A stretch of 64,000 nt of DNA, taken from assembly GCA_963611355.1 (NCBI GenBank), contig CAVDRM010000010.1, positions 5,459-69,458 of the forward strand, in the 5' to 3' direction. The stretch is from CAVDRM01 sp963611355 (GTDB lineage Bacteria > Bacillota > Clostridia > Christensenellales > Aristaeellaceae). Position 1 is the stretch's first letter. Each line of letters starts with the position of its first letter. Positions 26,635 to 35,427 of the stretch are shown here, in pieces. The notes under the pieces are model-generated. The model did no database searches. It saw only the letters and a list, made by a program, of their open reading frames with translations, and was not told the DNA's origin. Position numbers and translations under genes: made by a program.

Positions 26635-28182
26635 ATGAAGAAACTGTTGATTGTTCTGCTGGCTTTGATGATGGCGCTGTCCGTATGCTCATTCGCATCG
26701 GCGGAAGAGGCAATGACCATCCGAATCGCCCATTGGGACGTTGAATCATCGCTGGTCGAAAACGATGCGATGCGCGAGTATGTTGAAAACAAATTCGGCA
26801 TCCGTCTGGAGGCGATGAACACCACTTGGGACGACTATGTTCAGAAAATTCAGGCATGGGCGGCGGCCGATTCCCTGCCGGACATTTTCTCCATCGACGC
26901 CATCTGCACCCCGAACTATTATACCTGGATTGAGGACGAGGTCGTCCACGCGCTGCCCGCAGACCTGAGCGCGTATCCGAATCTGGCAGAGTATCTGAAT
27001 GTCGATGACATTCAGGCGCTGAAAATCAACGGCCAGCTCTACTGCATCCCGCGCAAGACCTATCCGAGCAACTACTGGATGACCTGCGACCGCGTTATCG
27101 CGTATCGCTGGGACTTGGCGCAGGCTGCCGGCATCACCAAGGAGCCGGAAACCTTTGACGAATTCCGCGAAATGATTCAGGCCATCATCAAGGCCGATCC
27201 GGAAGGCAAGCAGGTTCAGGGCCTGACCTCCCTGCAGGCCAAGCAGCTTGATGGTTTCCTCTTCACCTACAGCATGCCCGCCGCCATGTCCGACGGCAGC
27301 GGCAGCGACTATAAGTGGGTCAAGGGCGAGGACGGCATCTATCGTCCGCGTTACTTCACGACCGATATGCTCTCAACCTTCCAGCTTGCCCGCGATATGT
27401 ACGAAGAAGGCACCATCGAAAAGGACTTCGCGCTGACGACCTCCTCCACCGCGACCGAAAAGTTCCTGACCGGTCAGTCTGCTGCCATTCTGGGCGGCGG
27501 CGGTGTTGCGGCTCTTTGGGGGCGTCTTGGAAAGAACTGGGCCGAAGCCAATGACGGCGCTGACTTTACGGAGGACGTCCGCATCCTGAAAATCCTTGAG
27601 GGCAAGGACGGCGCCAAGACCTTCCCGATGTTCCGCACCGCTTGGTCCGAATCCTACATCTCCTCTCATGTGGATGATGCGAAGATGGAAAAGATTCTTC
27701 AGCTCTACGACTTCCTCGTTTCCTCCGAGGGCCAGATGCTGATCAACTGGGGCTTTGAGGGCGTTGACTATGAGATGAAGGACGGCAAGGCCGTGTCCCT
27801 CTTAGAGACCGGTGTCTCGCTGGGCAGCAAATATCCGTGCGCCGGATTCCTGAACAATCTGGCCAGCTGGGGACAGTCCAACACCAACCGTGATTATCCG
27901 ACCGATGCGCCGAACGAATGGTATCGCGACAACGACTTCTCCCTGCATGACCAGGCTGAAGCCACCGGCGCAATGCCCTCCTTTGATATGCGCATCACCT
28001 ACATGTCCACCCCGCTCAAGGACAACTTCATCATCACTCAGGCGGAGGACCTGATTTCCGTGATGATGGGCGATAAGCCTGTCGCCGAAATGGTGGACGA
28101 GCTGGTCAAGTCCTACGAAGAAAAGGGCCTGCAGGCGATGATTGACGAAGTCAATGCCAAGGCTGCCGAAATGGGCTATTGA
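26635..28182 (+). CDS. extracellular solute-binding protein for sugars
   Basis: A 515-residue binding protein of the large LipO/YtcQ group. The signal peptide is MKKLLIVLLALMMALSV followed by CSFASAEEA; cleavage after ASA is likely. A cysteine lies near, but LSVC is a poor lipobox, so membrane anchoring is uncertain. Mature regions such as ADSLPDIFSID and NGQLYCIPRKTYPSNYW match the family. It captures the oligosaccharide for the two permeases. AAGGAGG precedes the ATG. A hairpin at 28211 sits between it and the galactosidase gene. Confidence 0.9.
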   Translation: MKKLLIVLLALMMALSVCSFASAEEAMTIRIAHWDVESSLVENDAMREYVENKFGIRLEAMNTTWDDYVQKIQAWAAADSLPDIFSIDAICTPNYYTWIEDEVVHALPADLSAYPNLAEYLNVDDIQALKINGQLYCIPRKTYPSNYWMTCDRVIAYRWDLAQAAGITKEPETFDEFREMIQAIIKADPEGKQVQGLTSLQAKQLDGFLFTYSMPAAMSDGSGSDYKWVKGEDGIYRPRYFTTDMLSTFQLARDMYEEGTIEKDFALTTSSTATEKFLTGQSAAILGGGGVAALWGRLGKNWAEANDGADFTEDVRILKILEGKDGAKTFPMFRTAWSESYISSHVDDAKMEKILQLYDFLVSSEGQMLINWGFEGVDYEMKDGKAVSLLETGVSLGSKYPCAGFLNNLASWGQSNTNRDYPTDAPNEWYRDNDFSLHDQAEATGAMPSFDMRITYMSTPLKDNFIITQAEDLISVMMGDKPVAEMVDELVKSYEEKGLQAMIDEVNAKAAEMGY

Positions 28183-28210
28183 TTTTGAGAATCATTCAAT
28201 GTATACTCTC

Positions 28211-28244
28211 GGAGGGGGCGCTGAGCGCTCCCTCCTCATTCATT
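28211..28244 (+). terminator. intergenic terminator/attenuator between binding protein and GH35
   Basis: GGAGGGGGCGC pairs with GCGCTCCCTCC around a three-base loop, followed by TCATTCATTTT. In this position it may cut part of the transcripts so that the binding protein is made in excess of the enzyme. Confidence 0.6.
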
Positions 28245-28268
28245 TTACGACATGACAGGAGACGGCAC

Positions 28269-30011
28269 ATGAACAACGGCAGATTGAGCATCACCAAGGA
28301 CGGCTTTTTTTTACACGGCCGTCCGCTCCGCATTTTATCCGGCGCGATTCATTATTTCCGCGTCCCGCGTGCCTATTGGGAGGACAGGCTGCTGAAGCTC
28401 CGCGCCTGCGGCTTTAACACGGTGGAGACCTATATCCCGTGGAATCTGCATGAAATGCGGGAAGGCGTCTTCGACTGGGACGGGGAAAAGGACTTTACGG
28501 CCTTTGTCTGCTTGGCGCAGCGCACGGGGCTGTATGTTATTCTTCGCCCAAGCCCTTATATCTGCGCGGAATGGGACATGGGCGGCCTTCCGTGGTGGTT
28601 GCTGACCAAGGCGGGCATCCGCCTGCGGTGCATGAATCAGCCGTATCTGGAGGCCGTTGACCGTTATTACGATGCGCTGATGCCGCGCCTTGTTCCGCTG
28701 CAAAGCACGCACGGCGGGTCTGTGCTGATGATGCAGATTGAAAATGAATACGGCAGTTACGGCAACGATTCCGAGTACCTGACCTACCTTGCCACGGGCA
28801 TGGAGAAGCGGGGAATAGACGTGCCGCTGTTTACCTCGGACGGCGGGACGGACTTTATGCTGACCGCCGGAACGCTGCCGGATTATTTCAAGACCGTCAA
28901 TTTCGGCTCGGATGCGGCGGGAAATTTTCAAAAGCTGCGGGAGCATCAGCAGGACGCGCCGCTCATGTGTACGGAATTTTGGAACGGCTGGTTTTCCCAT
29001 TGGGGGGAGGCGGACGATTTGCCGGATGCGAAGCTCACCGCACAGCGCTTTCGGGAATGTTTGGACTTGGGCGCAAGCGTATCCGCGTATATGTTCCACG
29101 GCGGAACGAACTTCGGCCTCATGAACGGCGCAAACTGTGACGGGCATTATCAGCCGACGGTCAGCAGCTATGATTACGATGCGCCGCTCAGCGAAGCGGG
29201 GGACTATACGGAAAAATATGATCTGTTCCGTCAGGCGCTGACGGGCAAAGATGTGACAGAAGAGCTGCCGCCGGAGCAGCCCAAGGCTGATTACGGCTGT
29301 CTTTCCTTCACGGGATGGGCGGACTTGCTGGACTGTCGGAATCTGCTGGCGGAAAGCACACACAGCGCCGCCCCGCTTTCCATGGAGCGACTTGGGCAGG
29401 GCTGGGGGCTGACACTGTATCATACGCACATCAAGGGGCCGCGTGAGGAAAAGGAACTGGTCATTGAAGGGCTGCATGACCGCGCCGTGATTTTTGTGAA
29501 TGGTACCCACCGCGCCGTTCAATATCGGAACGACAAGCGTGCGCCGCTTTGCCTGTCCGTCCCAAAGGAAGGCCTTGATTTGGACATCCTTGTGGAAAAC
29601 ATGGGGCATATTAACTACGGGCAGCTGCTGGAGGAGCAAAAGGGCATCACACGCGGCGTTCGCCTCGGCGCGGCGTGGCTGTTTGGCTGGGATATGTGGC
29701 CGCTCAAGCCGGATGACCTGCCCGCCGCTCCCTTCCGTGAAAATGTCCCCGCCGTGTCCGACCGCCCGACCATGCTGCGCACTTTCCTGACGCTTTCCGA
29801 AAGACCTGCCGATACCTTTATCAGGCTGAACGGGCTGACCAAGGGCATCGTGTTTGTCAACGGCCGCTGCCTTGGCCGTTATTGGCGCATCGGTCCGCAG
29901 CACAGTCTGTATCTCCCCGCGCCGTGGCTGCATGAAGGGGACAATGAAATCATCGTTTTGGAGCTGGAACACCTTGCCGAGCCGGAGATATCCTTTCATG
30001 AGAAACCGTAG
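28269..30011 (+). CDS. GH35 beta-galactosidase
   Basis: A 580-residue GH35 beta-galactosidase, removing terminal beta-linked galactose. The acid/base is E160 in QIENEYG and the nucleophile E236 in LMCTEFWNGWF; YIPWNLHEMREG and FHGGTNFGLMNG are further family blocks. Beta-sandwich domains fill the C-terminal half (FVNGRCLGRYWRIGPQ). There is no signal peptide, so it works on imported sugar. ATG 28269 has AGGAG nearby; the frame's extension to 28179 overlaps the previous gene. It closes the transporter operon. Confidence 0.93.
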   Translation: MNNGRLSITKDGFFLHGRPLRILSGAIHYFRVPRAYWEDRLLKLRACGFNTVETYIPWNLHEMREGVFDWDGEKDFTAFVCLAQRTGLYVILRPSPYICAEWDMGGLPWWLLTKAGIRLRCMNQPYLEAVDRYYDALMPRLVPLQSTHGGSVLMMQIENEYGSYGNDSEYLTYLATGMEKRGIDVPLFTSDGGTDFMLTAGTLPDYFKTVNFGSDAAGNFQKLREHQQDAPLMCTEFWNGWFSHWGEADDLPDAKLTAQRFRECLDLGASVSAYMFHGGTNFGLMNGANCDGHYQPTVSSYDYDAPLSEAGDYTEKYDLFRQALTGKDVTEELPPEQPKADYGCLSFTGWADLLDCRNLLAESTHSAAPLSMERLGQGWGLTLYHTHIKGPREEKELVIEGLHDRAVIFVNGTHRAVQYRNDKRAPLCLSVPKEGLDLDILVENMGHINYGQLLEEQKGITRGVRLGAAWLFGWDMWPLKPDDLPAAPFRENVPAVSDRPTMLRTFLTLSERPADTFIRLNGLTKGIVFVNGRCLGRYWRIGPQHSLYLPAPWLHEGDNEIIVLELEHLAEPEISFHEKP

Positions 30012-30146
30012 GGCTTAAGCGAAAAAGACAGAAAAAACATAAACATACTTCATCAGAAAAAGCTGCGGTCTGTTTTTATCTTCGGCTGTTTCGGCCATGC
30101 CTTTCACCGCGGCGTTTCCGTATACTCCGCGTAAATACCACAAAGA

Positions 30147-30190
30147 AAACAGCAGCGGCAGCCCTGCTTCAAACAGAGCCGCCGCTGTTT
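30147..30190. terminator. terminator between convergent GH35 and psuG
   Basis: AAACAGCAGCGGC and GCCGCCGCTGTTT form a 13-bp stem with one mismatch, with A-rich and T-rich flanks. It can serve both the rightward GH35 gene and the leftward psuG gene. The rest of the 30012-30205 gap shows nothing I recognise. Confidence 0.65.
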
Positions 30191-30205
30191 CATTGGGAGA
30201 ATGCT

Positions 30206-31120
30206 TTACTTTGTCAGCTCGACGGCGGTCTGAGCCGCCAGCCGGGCGTTATTGTAGACGAGCTGAATGTTGGAGGCAAGGCTGTCGCCGCCGGTCAAAT
30301 CCTTGATCTTCGCCAGCAGGAAGGGGGTTGTCTCCTTGCCGTGAATGCCCCTGTCCTTAGCCTCCCGAACGGCCTCATTGATGGCCTTGTTGATGGCCTC
30401 AAAGTCCATCGAATACGCTTCGGGAATGGGATTTGTGACCAGCATGCCCGTGCTGATGCCCAGCGCCCGCTGCGCCCTGAACGCATCCGCCAGCTCCTTG
30501 GGGCTGTCCACCTCATAGTCAACGGCAAAGCCGCTCTTGCGCGTATAGAAGGCGGGCAGCTCCTTCGTGCCGTAGCCGAGGACGGGAACACCCTTTGTTT
30601 CCAGATATTCCAGCGTAAGCCCTAAGTCAAGGATGGATTTTGCTCCCGCGCAGATGACCATGACAGGGGTCTGCGCCAGCTCCTCCAAGTCCGCGGAAAT
30701 ATCCATCGTGGTCTCCGCGCCGCGATGCACGCCGCCGATGCCGCCCGTTGCGAACACGGAAATGCCCGCCATATGCGCAATCATCATGGTGGTGGTGACG
30801 GTCGTTGCGCCGTCTAACTTCTTGGAAATGACAAGCGGTAAATCGCGCCGAGAGGTCTTCGTGACCTTGGGGCCTGTTTTACCCAAATATTCCAGCTCGT
30901 CATCCGTAAGACCCGCTTTCATGCGTCCGCCCAAGATGGCGATGGTGGCCGGAACAGCGCCTGTTTCCCGAATGATTTTTTCCACCTGACGCGCCGTTTC
31001 GACATTCTGCGGATATGGCATTCCGTGGGAAATGATTGTCGATTCCAGAGCGACAACGGGTTTGCCATGTTTCAGCGCCTCGCTGACCTCCGGCGATAAA
31101 TCCAAATACGGGTTCATCAT
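30206..31120 (-). CDS. psuG: pseudouridine-5'-phosphate glycosidase
   Basis: A 304-residue enzyme splitting pseudouridine 5'-phosphate to uracil and ribose 5-phosphate, used to salvage modified RNA. VALESTIISHGMPYPQN, GRMKAGL, TSRRDLP, FATGGIGGVHRG and PAFYTRKSG are strong family blocks, including the catalytic lysine region. AAAGGAG stands before the ATG; the second ATG (31117) is also possible. The kinase psuK, often adjacent, is missing, so phosphorylation must be done elsewhere or the substrate comes from outside pathways. Confidence 0.95.
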   Translation of the reverse strand: MMNPYLDLSPEVSEALKHGKPVVALESTIISHGMPYPQNVETARQVEKIIRETGAVPATIAILGGRMKAGLTDDELEYLGKTGPKVTKTSRRDLPLVISKKLDGATTVTTTMMIAHMAGISVFATGGIGGVHRGAETTMDISADLEELAQTPVMVICAGAKSILDLGLTLEYLETKGVPVLGYGTKELPAFYTRKSGFAVDYEVDSPKELADAFRAQRALGISTGMLVTNPIPEAYSMDFEAINKAINEAVREAKDRGIHGKETTPFLLAKIKDLTGGDSLASNIQLVYNNARLAAQTAVELTK

Positions 31121-31227
31121 TCTTGCTCCTTTCGGCAGAAAGATAACAACGGCCTTGAGCCACGCCTATCCTATCATGATTTTCGGAAAAGGTCAATCGG
31201 GTGAGCGAAAATCGCGTTCCTCGTGAG

Positions 31228-31256
31228 TTGACTATTTTGCCCTGTCGGAATATAAT
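31228..31256 (+). promoter_or_regulatory. sigma-A promoter of the ABC exporter operon
   Basis: TTGACT (31228-31233) and perfect TATAAT (31251-31256) are 17 bases apart, 47 bases before the exporter start. Confidence 0.8.
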
Positions 31257-31303
31257 AAATATTCAGGTTCTGCCTGAAGGTTCGCAAGCAAAGGGGCGTT
31301 TTT

Positions 31304-33028
31304 GTGAAGAGGCTGCTGGTTTATCTGCGCGGGAATATCAAGGAATGCGTATTGGCACCGCTGTTTAAGCTGCTGGAGGCCATTTTTGAATTGCTTGTGC
31401 CGCTGATTATGGCCGCAATCATCGACCAAGGCATCGGCGGGCACAACGAGGCGCTGGTCTGGCGGTACGGGCTGTATCTGCTTTTGCTTGCGGCGGTCGG
31501 TCTTATCAGCGCCATTACGGCGCAGTTTTTTGCCGCACGTGCGGCGACGAGCTGCTCGACCCGTCTGAAGGGCGCTCTGCTTCGGCACATTTATTCGCTT
31601 TCCTTTAAGCAAACGGACGGCATCAGCGTGCCGACACTCATTACACGCATGACCTCGGATGTCAATCAGGTGCAGTCCGGCGTGAATATGGCGCTCCGCC
31701 TTTTGCTGCGCTCTCCCTTCATCGTGTTCGGCGCGATGGTGATGGCGTTCACGGTGGACGCGACCGCCGCTCTCGTTTTTGCCGTCATTATCCCCGTGCT
31801 TTCCGTCATCGTGGCGCTTATCCTCAAAAAGACCCTGCCGGGCTATCGGCAGATTCAGCGCGCCTCAGATGCCGTGCTGGGCGCGACACGCGAAAATTTG
31901 ACGGGTATGCGCGTTATCCGCGCCTTCGGACGGGAACAGAGCGAAGAAGAGCGCTTCCGTGAAAAGCATGATGCGCTGACGGCGCTGCAAATCAAAATCC
32001 AGCGCATTTCAGCCGCTTTAAATCCGCTGACATTGCTTCTGATTGATGCGGCGCTGGCGGCGCTGATTTATGTGGGCGCTGTGCGCGTGAACATCGGCGT
32101 GCTGACGCAGGGGCAGGTCGTAGCGCTGGCCAACTATATGTCACAAATTTTGGTCGAGCTGGTCAAGCTGGCCAACCTGCTCATCACCCTGACTCGCGCA
32201 ATGGCCTGCGCGTCCCGTGTGGAAAGCGTCCTGTCCGTTGAGCCGGATATGCTGTCCGGCACGGAAGAGCCGAACTGGGATGCGGAAAATATGGTCGTGC
32301 TGGACCATGCTTCCGCCTCCTATGAGGGCGTGGGCAAGGAGGCGCTGAGCGACATTACCCTGACGCTGAAAAAGGGGCATACGCTGGGCGTCATCGGCGG
32401 AACAGGCTCTGGAAAAAGCACCTTTGCTTCTTTGATACCGCGCTTTTATGATACGAGCGCCGGCAGCGTATATGTAGGCGGGAAAAATGTAAAGGAGATG
32501 TCGCTGGAGGCGCTTCGGCAGGGCATCGGCGTCGTGCCGCAGAAGGCGCTTTTATTCCGCGGGACGATTCGGGATAATCTTTTGATGGGCGACCGCTCCG
32601 CCGACGATGAGACGCTGATTTCGGCGCTCAGGACGGCGCAGGCGCTTGATTTTGTGAGTGGGCTTCCGAAAAAATTGGATGCGCCCGTCGAGCAAAACGG
32701 CCGGAACTTTTCCGGCGGGCAGCGGCAGCGCCTGACCATCGCCCGCGCCCTTGTGCGAAGACCGCATATTCTGATTTTAGACGACAGCGCTTCCGCCTTG
32801 GATGCGCAGACGGACGCAAGGCTTCGCAAGGCCATCGGAGAGGACGTCAGAGACGCGGCGGTCATCATCATTTCGCAGCGCGCTTCGTCCGTCATGCACT
32901 TAGACAGAATCTTGGTGCTGGACGACGGAAAAGCCGTCGGGCTTGGGACGCATGAAGAGCTGATGAAGAACTGCCCCGTGTATCGGGAAACCTATGAGGC
33001 GCAGTTTCCCAAGGAGGTGCGGGCATGA
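31304..33028 (+). CDS. ABC exporter subunit with degenerate catalytic site
   Basis: A 574-residue half-transporter: a six-helix membrane domain (residues 1-310) fused to an ATPase. Walker A is GGTGSGKST, the Q loop GVVPQKALLF, the signature FSGGQRQR, and Walker B LILDDSASALD, where the catalytic glutamate is aspartate. The switch histidine is replaced by glutamine in IISQRASS. Such losses mark the weak half of heterodimeric exporters. It overlaps the next gene by four bases. GTG 31304 has AAAGGGG upstream. Cargo (drug, lipid or peptide) is unknown. Confidence 0.93.
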   Translation: MKRLLVYLRGNIKECVLAPLFKLLEAIFELLVPLIMAAIIDQGIGGHNEALVWRYGLYLLLLAAVGLISAITAQFFAARAATSCSTRLKGALLRHIYSLSFKQTDGISVPTLITRMTSDVNQVQSGVNMALRLLLRSPFIVFGAMVMAFTVDATAALVFAVIIPVLSVIVALILKKTLPGYRQIQRASDAVLGATRENLTGMRVIRAFGREQSEEERFREKHDALTALQIKIQRISAALNPLTLLLIDAALAALIYVGAVRVNIGVLTQGQVVALANYMSQILVELVKLANLLITLTRAMACASRVESVLSVEPDMLSGTEEPNWDAENMVVLDHASASYEGVGKEALSDITLTLKKGHTLGVIGGTGSGKSTFASLIPRFYDTSAGSVYVGGKNVKEMSLEALRQGIGVVPQKALLFRGTIRDNLLMGDRSADDETLISALRTAQALDFVSGLPKKLDAPVEQNGRNFSGGQRQRLTIARALVRRPHILILDDSASALDAQTDARLRKAIGEDVRDAAVIIISQRASSVMHLDRILVLDDGKAVGLGTHEELMKNCPVYRETYEAQFPKEVRA

Positions 33029-34773
33029 AAAAGCCGGACCAGAACACCCGCAGGACATTAAAAAAGGTGCTGGACGAGGTCAGCCGCTATAAGCGCCTGC
33101 TCATTTTATCGCTGCTGCTGGCGCTTGCCTATGTGGTGCTGACGCTGTGCGTACCGATTTTGACGGGCAATGCGGTGGACAGCATCATCGGGAAGGGACA
33201 GGTGGACTTTTCGACGCTGATTCAAACGCTGCTGCTGCTCGTCCTGTCCGCCTTGGGCGCGGCGGGGGCGCAGTTCGCCATGAGTCTCATCAACAATAAA
33301 ATCACCTGCCTGACCGTTCGATCCCTGCGCGTCCGTGCCTTTGAACGGCTGATGCGGCTGCCGCTTCAGTATGTGGACAGCCACGCCTTTGGCGAGACCA
33401 TCAGCCGCGTGATGACGGATGTCGATCAGTTCTCCGACGGTCTGCTGCTGGGCTTTACACAGCTGTTCACGGGTGTCATGACCATTCTGGGCACGCTGAT
33501 TTTTATGTTCTCCGTCAATGTCACCATCGCGCTGGTGGTGGTGCTGATTACGCCTGTTTCCCTGTTTGTCGCGGCGTTCATCGCCAGGCAGACGCATAAA
33601 ATGTTCGTGCGTCAGGCCAAGATCAGGGGCGACCAGACGGCGCAAATCGACGAGATGATTACGGGCATGAAGGTCATTTCCGGCTTTTCGGATGAAGAGA
33701 CCATGCTCAGGCGTTTTGACGACACGAATGAAAAGCTGCGGGATGCCGCGCTCAAGGCCATCTTTTTCTCCTCCATCACCAACCCCGCTACGCGCTTTGT
33801 GAACGCCCTGGTCTATGCGGGCGTCGGCATTGTCGGCGCACTCAGCACCATTGCGGGCGGCATGAGCGTCGGCCAGCTCACCTGCTTTCTGTCCTATGCC
33901 AACCAGTATACCAAGCCGTTCAATGAGATTTCCGGCGTGGTCACGGAGCTGCAAAATGCCTTGGTCTGCGCAGGGCGGGTGTTTGAGCTGATTGAGGAGC
34001 CGGTCGAAACACAGGACGCAGACAAGCGGCTTCAAAACGTGCGCGGAGCCGTCAAGCTGACCGATGTGTCGTTCTCCTATGTGCCGGAGCGTCCGCTCAT
34101 CGAGCATTTGAATGTCGAGGCCGTGCCCGGCCACCGCATCGCCATCGTCGGGCCGACAGGCTGCGGCAAGACGACGCTGATCAACCTGCTCATGCGCTTT
34201 TACGATGTGAACGGCGGCGCCGTGACCGTGGACGGGGAAGACATCCGCACGGTGACACGCGCCTCCCTGCGCGAAAACTACGGCATGGTTTTGCAGGACA
34301 CATGGCTGCGCGCCGGAACGATTCGGGAAAATATCTGCTTCGGCCGTCCCGACACAACGGAGGAAGACATGGTGGCGGCTGCCAAAGCCGCCCATGCGGA
34401 TTCGTTCATCCGCCGTCTGCCGGACGGCTACGACACGGTTATCGGAGAGGACGGCGGCGCGCTGTCGCAGGGGCAGAAGCAGCTTCTTTGCATTGCGCGG
34501 GTGATGCTCCTGCTCCCGCCCATGCTGATTTTGGACGAGGCGACCAGCTCCATCGACACGCGCACGGAGATGAAAATTCAGGCTGCGTTCCTTCAAATGA
34601 TGCAGGGGCGCACGAGCTTTATTGTCGCGCACCGCCTGTCCACCATCCGCAGCGCCGATATCATCCTTGTAATGAAGGACGGCCACATCATCGAGCAGGG
34701 ATCGCACACGGAGCTTTTGCAGAAGAACGGCTTCTATGCCGAGCTGTACCGCAGTCAAACGGAAAATATTTAA
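33025..34773 (+). CDS. ABC exporter subunit with intact catalytic site
   Basis: A 582-residue half-transporter that partners the previous gene. A six-helix membrane domain precedes an ATPase with Walker A GPTGCGKTT, signature LSQGQKQLL, Walker B LILDEATSSID with catalytic glutamate, and switch histidine in IVAHRLST. Here the catalytic residues are canonical while the signature has Q in place of G (LSQGQ), as is usual for the YfiC/YheH-type half. Together the two form a TM287/288- or LmrCD-type exporter. Cargo not predictable. Confidence 0.94.
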   Translation: MKKPDQNTRRTLKKVLDEVSRYKRLLILSLLLALAYVVLTLCVPILTGNAVDSIIGKGQVDFSTLIQTLLLLVLSALGAAGAQFAMSLINNKITCLTVRSLRVRAFERLMRLPLQYVDSHAFGETISRVMTDVDQFSDGLLLGFTQLFTGVMTILGTLIFMFSVNVTIALVVVLITPVSLFVAAFIARQTHKMFVRQAKIRGDQTAQIDEMITGMKVISGFSDEETMLRRFDDTNEKLRDAALKAIFFSSITNPATRFVNALVYAGVGIVGALSTIAGGMSVGQLTCFLSYANQYTKPFNEISGVVTELQNALVCAGRVFELIEEPVETQDADKRLQNVRGAVKLTDVSFSYVPERPLIEHLNVEAVPGHRIAIVGPTGCGKTTLINLLMRFYDVNGGAVTVDGEDIRTVTRASLRENYGMVLQDTWLRAGTIRENICFGRPDTTEEDMVAAAKAAHADSFIRRLPDGYDTVIGEDGGALSQGQKQLLCIARVMLLLPPMLILDEATSSIDTRTEMKIQAAFLQMMQGRTSFIVAHRLSTIRSADIILVMKDGHIIEQGSHTELLQKNGFYAELYRSQTENI

Positions 34774-34799
34774 GCTGTATTCTCCTATCTTTAGATATC

Positions 34800-34830
34800 G
34801 CCCCGCTCTTTCAAAAAAGGCGGGGCTTTC
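34800..34830 (+). terminator. terminator after the ABC exporter operon
   Basis: GCCCCGC and GCGGGGC pair around a 13-base A-rich loop, followed by TTTCTTC. Confidence 0.7.
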
Positions 34831-34852
34831 TTCATAAAAAGTTTTTGCCGCC

Positions 34853-34881
34853 TGTTAAGTTTTTGCCTGGCGATTCGTCTA
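34853..34881 (+). promoter_or_regulatory. candidate ECF-type autoregulated promoter
   Basis: TGTTAAG (34853-34859) and CGTCTA (34876-34881) are 16 bases apart. CGTC in the -10 is typical for ECF sigma factors, which usually drive their own genes. The ten-base word AGTTTTTGCC occurs twice just here (34840-34849 and 34858-34867). Confidence 0.4.
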
Positions 34882-34905
34882 TATGAGTGAAGGAGGTGAG
34901 CGGGC

Positions 34906-35427
34906 TTGGGAATGATTCAGGCGCCGAATCGGACCCGAACGGAGCGGCTTGAGCAAATGATTCGGTTATATGAGAAGGATATGCTTCGCATCTGCTGCCT
35001 CTATTTGAGGGATTGGAGCTTGGCCGAGGACATCGTGCAGGAAGCCTTTCTGAAGGCGTACCGAGGCATGGATGCTTTCCGCGGTCAGTGCAGCGAAAAG
35101 ACATGGCTGATAAAAATCGCCATGAACTGCTGTCGGGATTACAGACGCAGCAGCTGGTACCGCTTCATTGACAAGCGCGTTTCCCTTGACACACTGCCTG
35201 CCGCCGAGCCGCCGCCCAGCGATGAACATATCGCGCTGACGATGGCCGTCATGAGGCTGAGACCGAAATATTTGGAGGCCGTTCTTCTGTATTTTTATGA
35301 GGGCTATTCCATGAAGGAGACAGCAGAAATGCTCGGCATCACAGAGGCGGCAGTTTCAAGCAGAATCAGCAGGGCAAAGCAGAAGCTGAAGCATGAGCTG
35401 GAGGGAGAGGAAAGCGATGAAAACTGA
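34906..35427 (+). CDS. ECF RNA polymerase sigma factor
   Basis: A 173-residue sigma-70 family factor with only regions 2 and 4. Region 2 includes DWSLAEDIVQEAFLKAYRG and TWLIKIAMNCCRDY. Region 4 has the helix-turn-helix MKETAEMLGITEAAVSSRISRAKQKL. It directs RNA polymerase to stress-type promoters. AGGAGGTGA lies six bases before TTG 34906, so TTG is the better start; ATG 34912 is possible. The downstream gene overlaps it by 11 bases and encodes a membrane protein that is probably its controller. Confidence 0.9.
   Translation: MGMIQAPNRTRTERLEQMIRLYEKDMLRICCLYLRDWSLAEDIVQEAFLKAYRGMDAFRGQCSEKTWLIKIAMNCCRDYRRSSWYRFIDKRVSLDTLPAAEPPPSDEHIALTMAVMRLRPKYLEAVLLYFYEGYSMKETAEMLGITEAAVSSRISRAKQKLKHELEGEESDEN

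Noticed and set aside
28335..29999. Minus-strand ORF (554 codons) opposite the GH35 gene
   Set aside because: Antisense shadow of a gene with all GH35 catalytic motifs; no family features of its own.
33106..34758. Long minus-strand ORF (550 codons) opposite the second exporter gene
   Set aside because: It is the antisense shadow of a clear ABC exporter; it has histidine/arginine-rich composition typical of reverse frames in GC-rich genes and no ribosome site.
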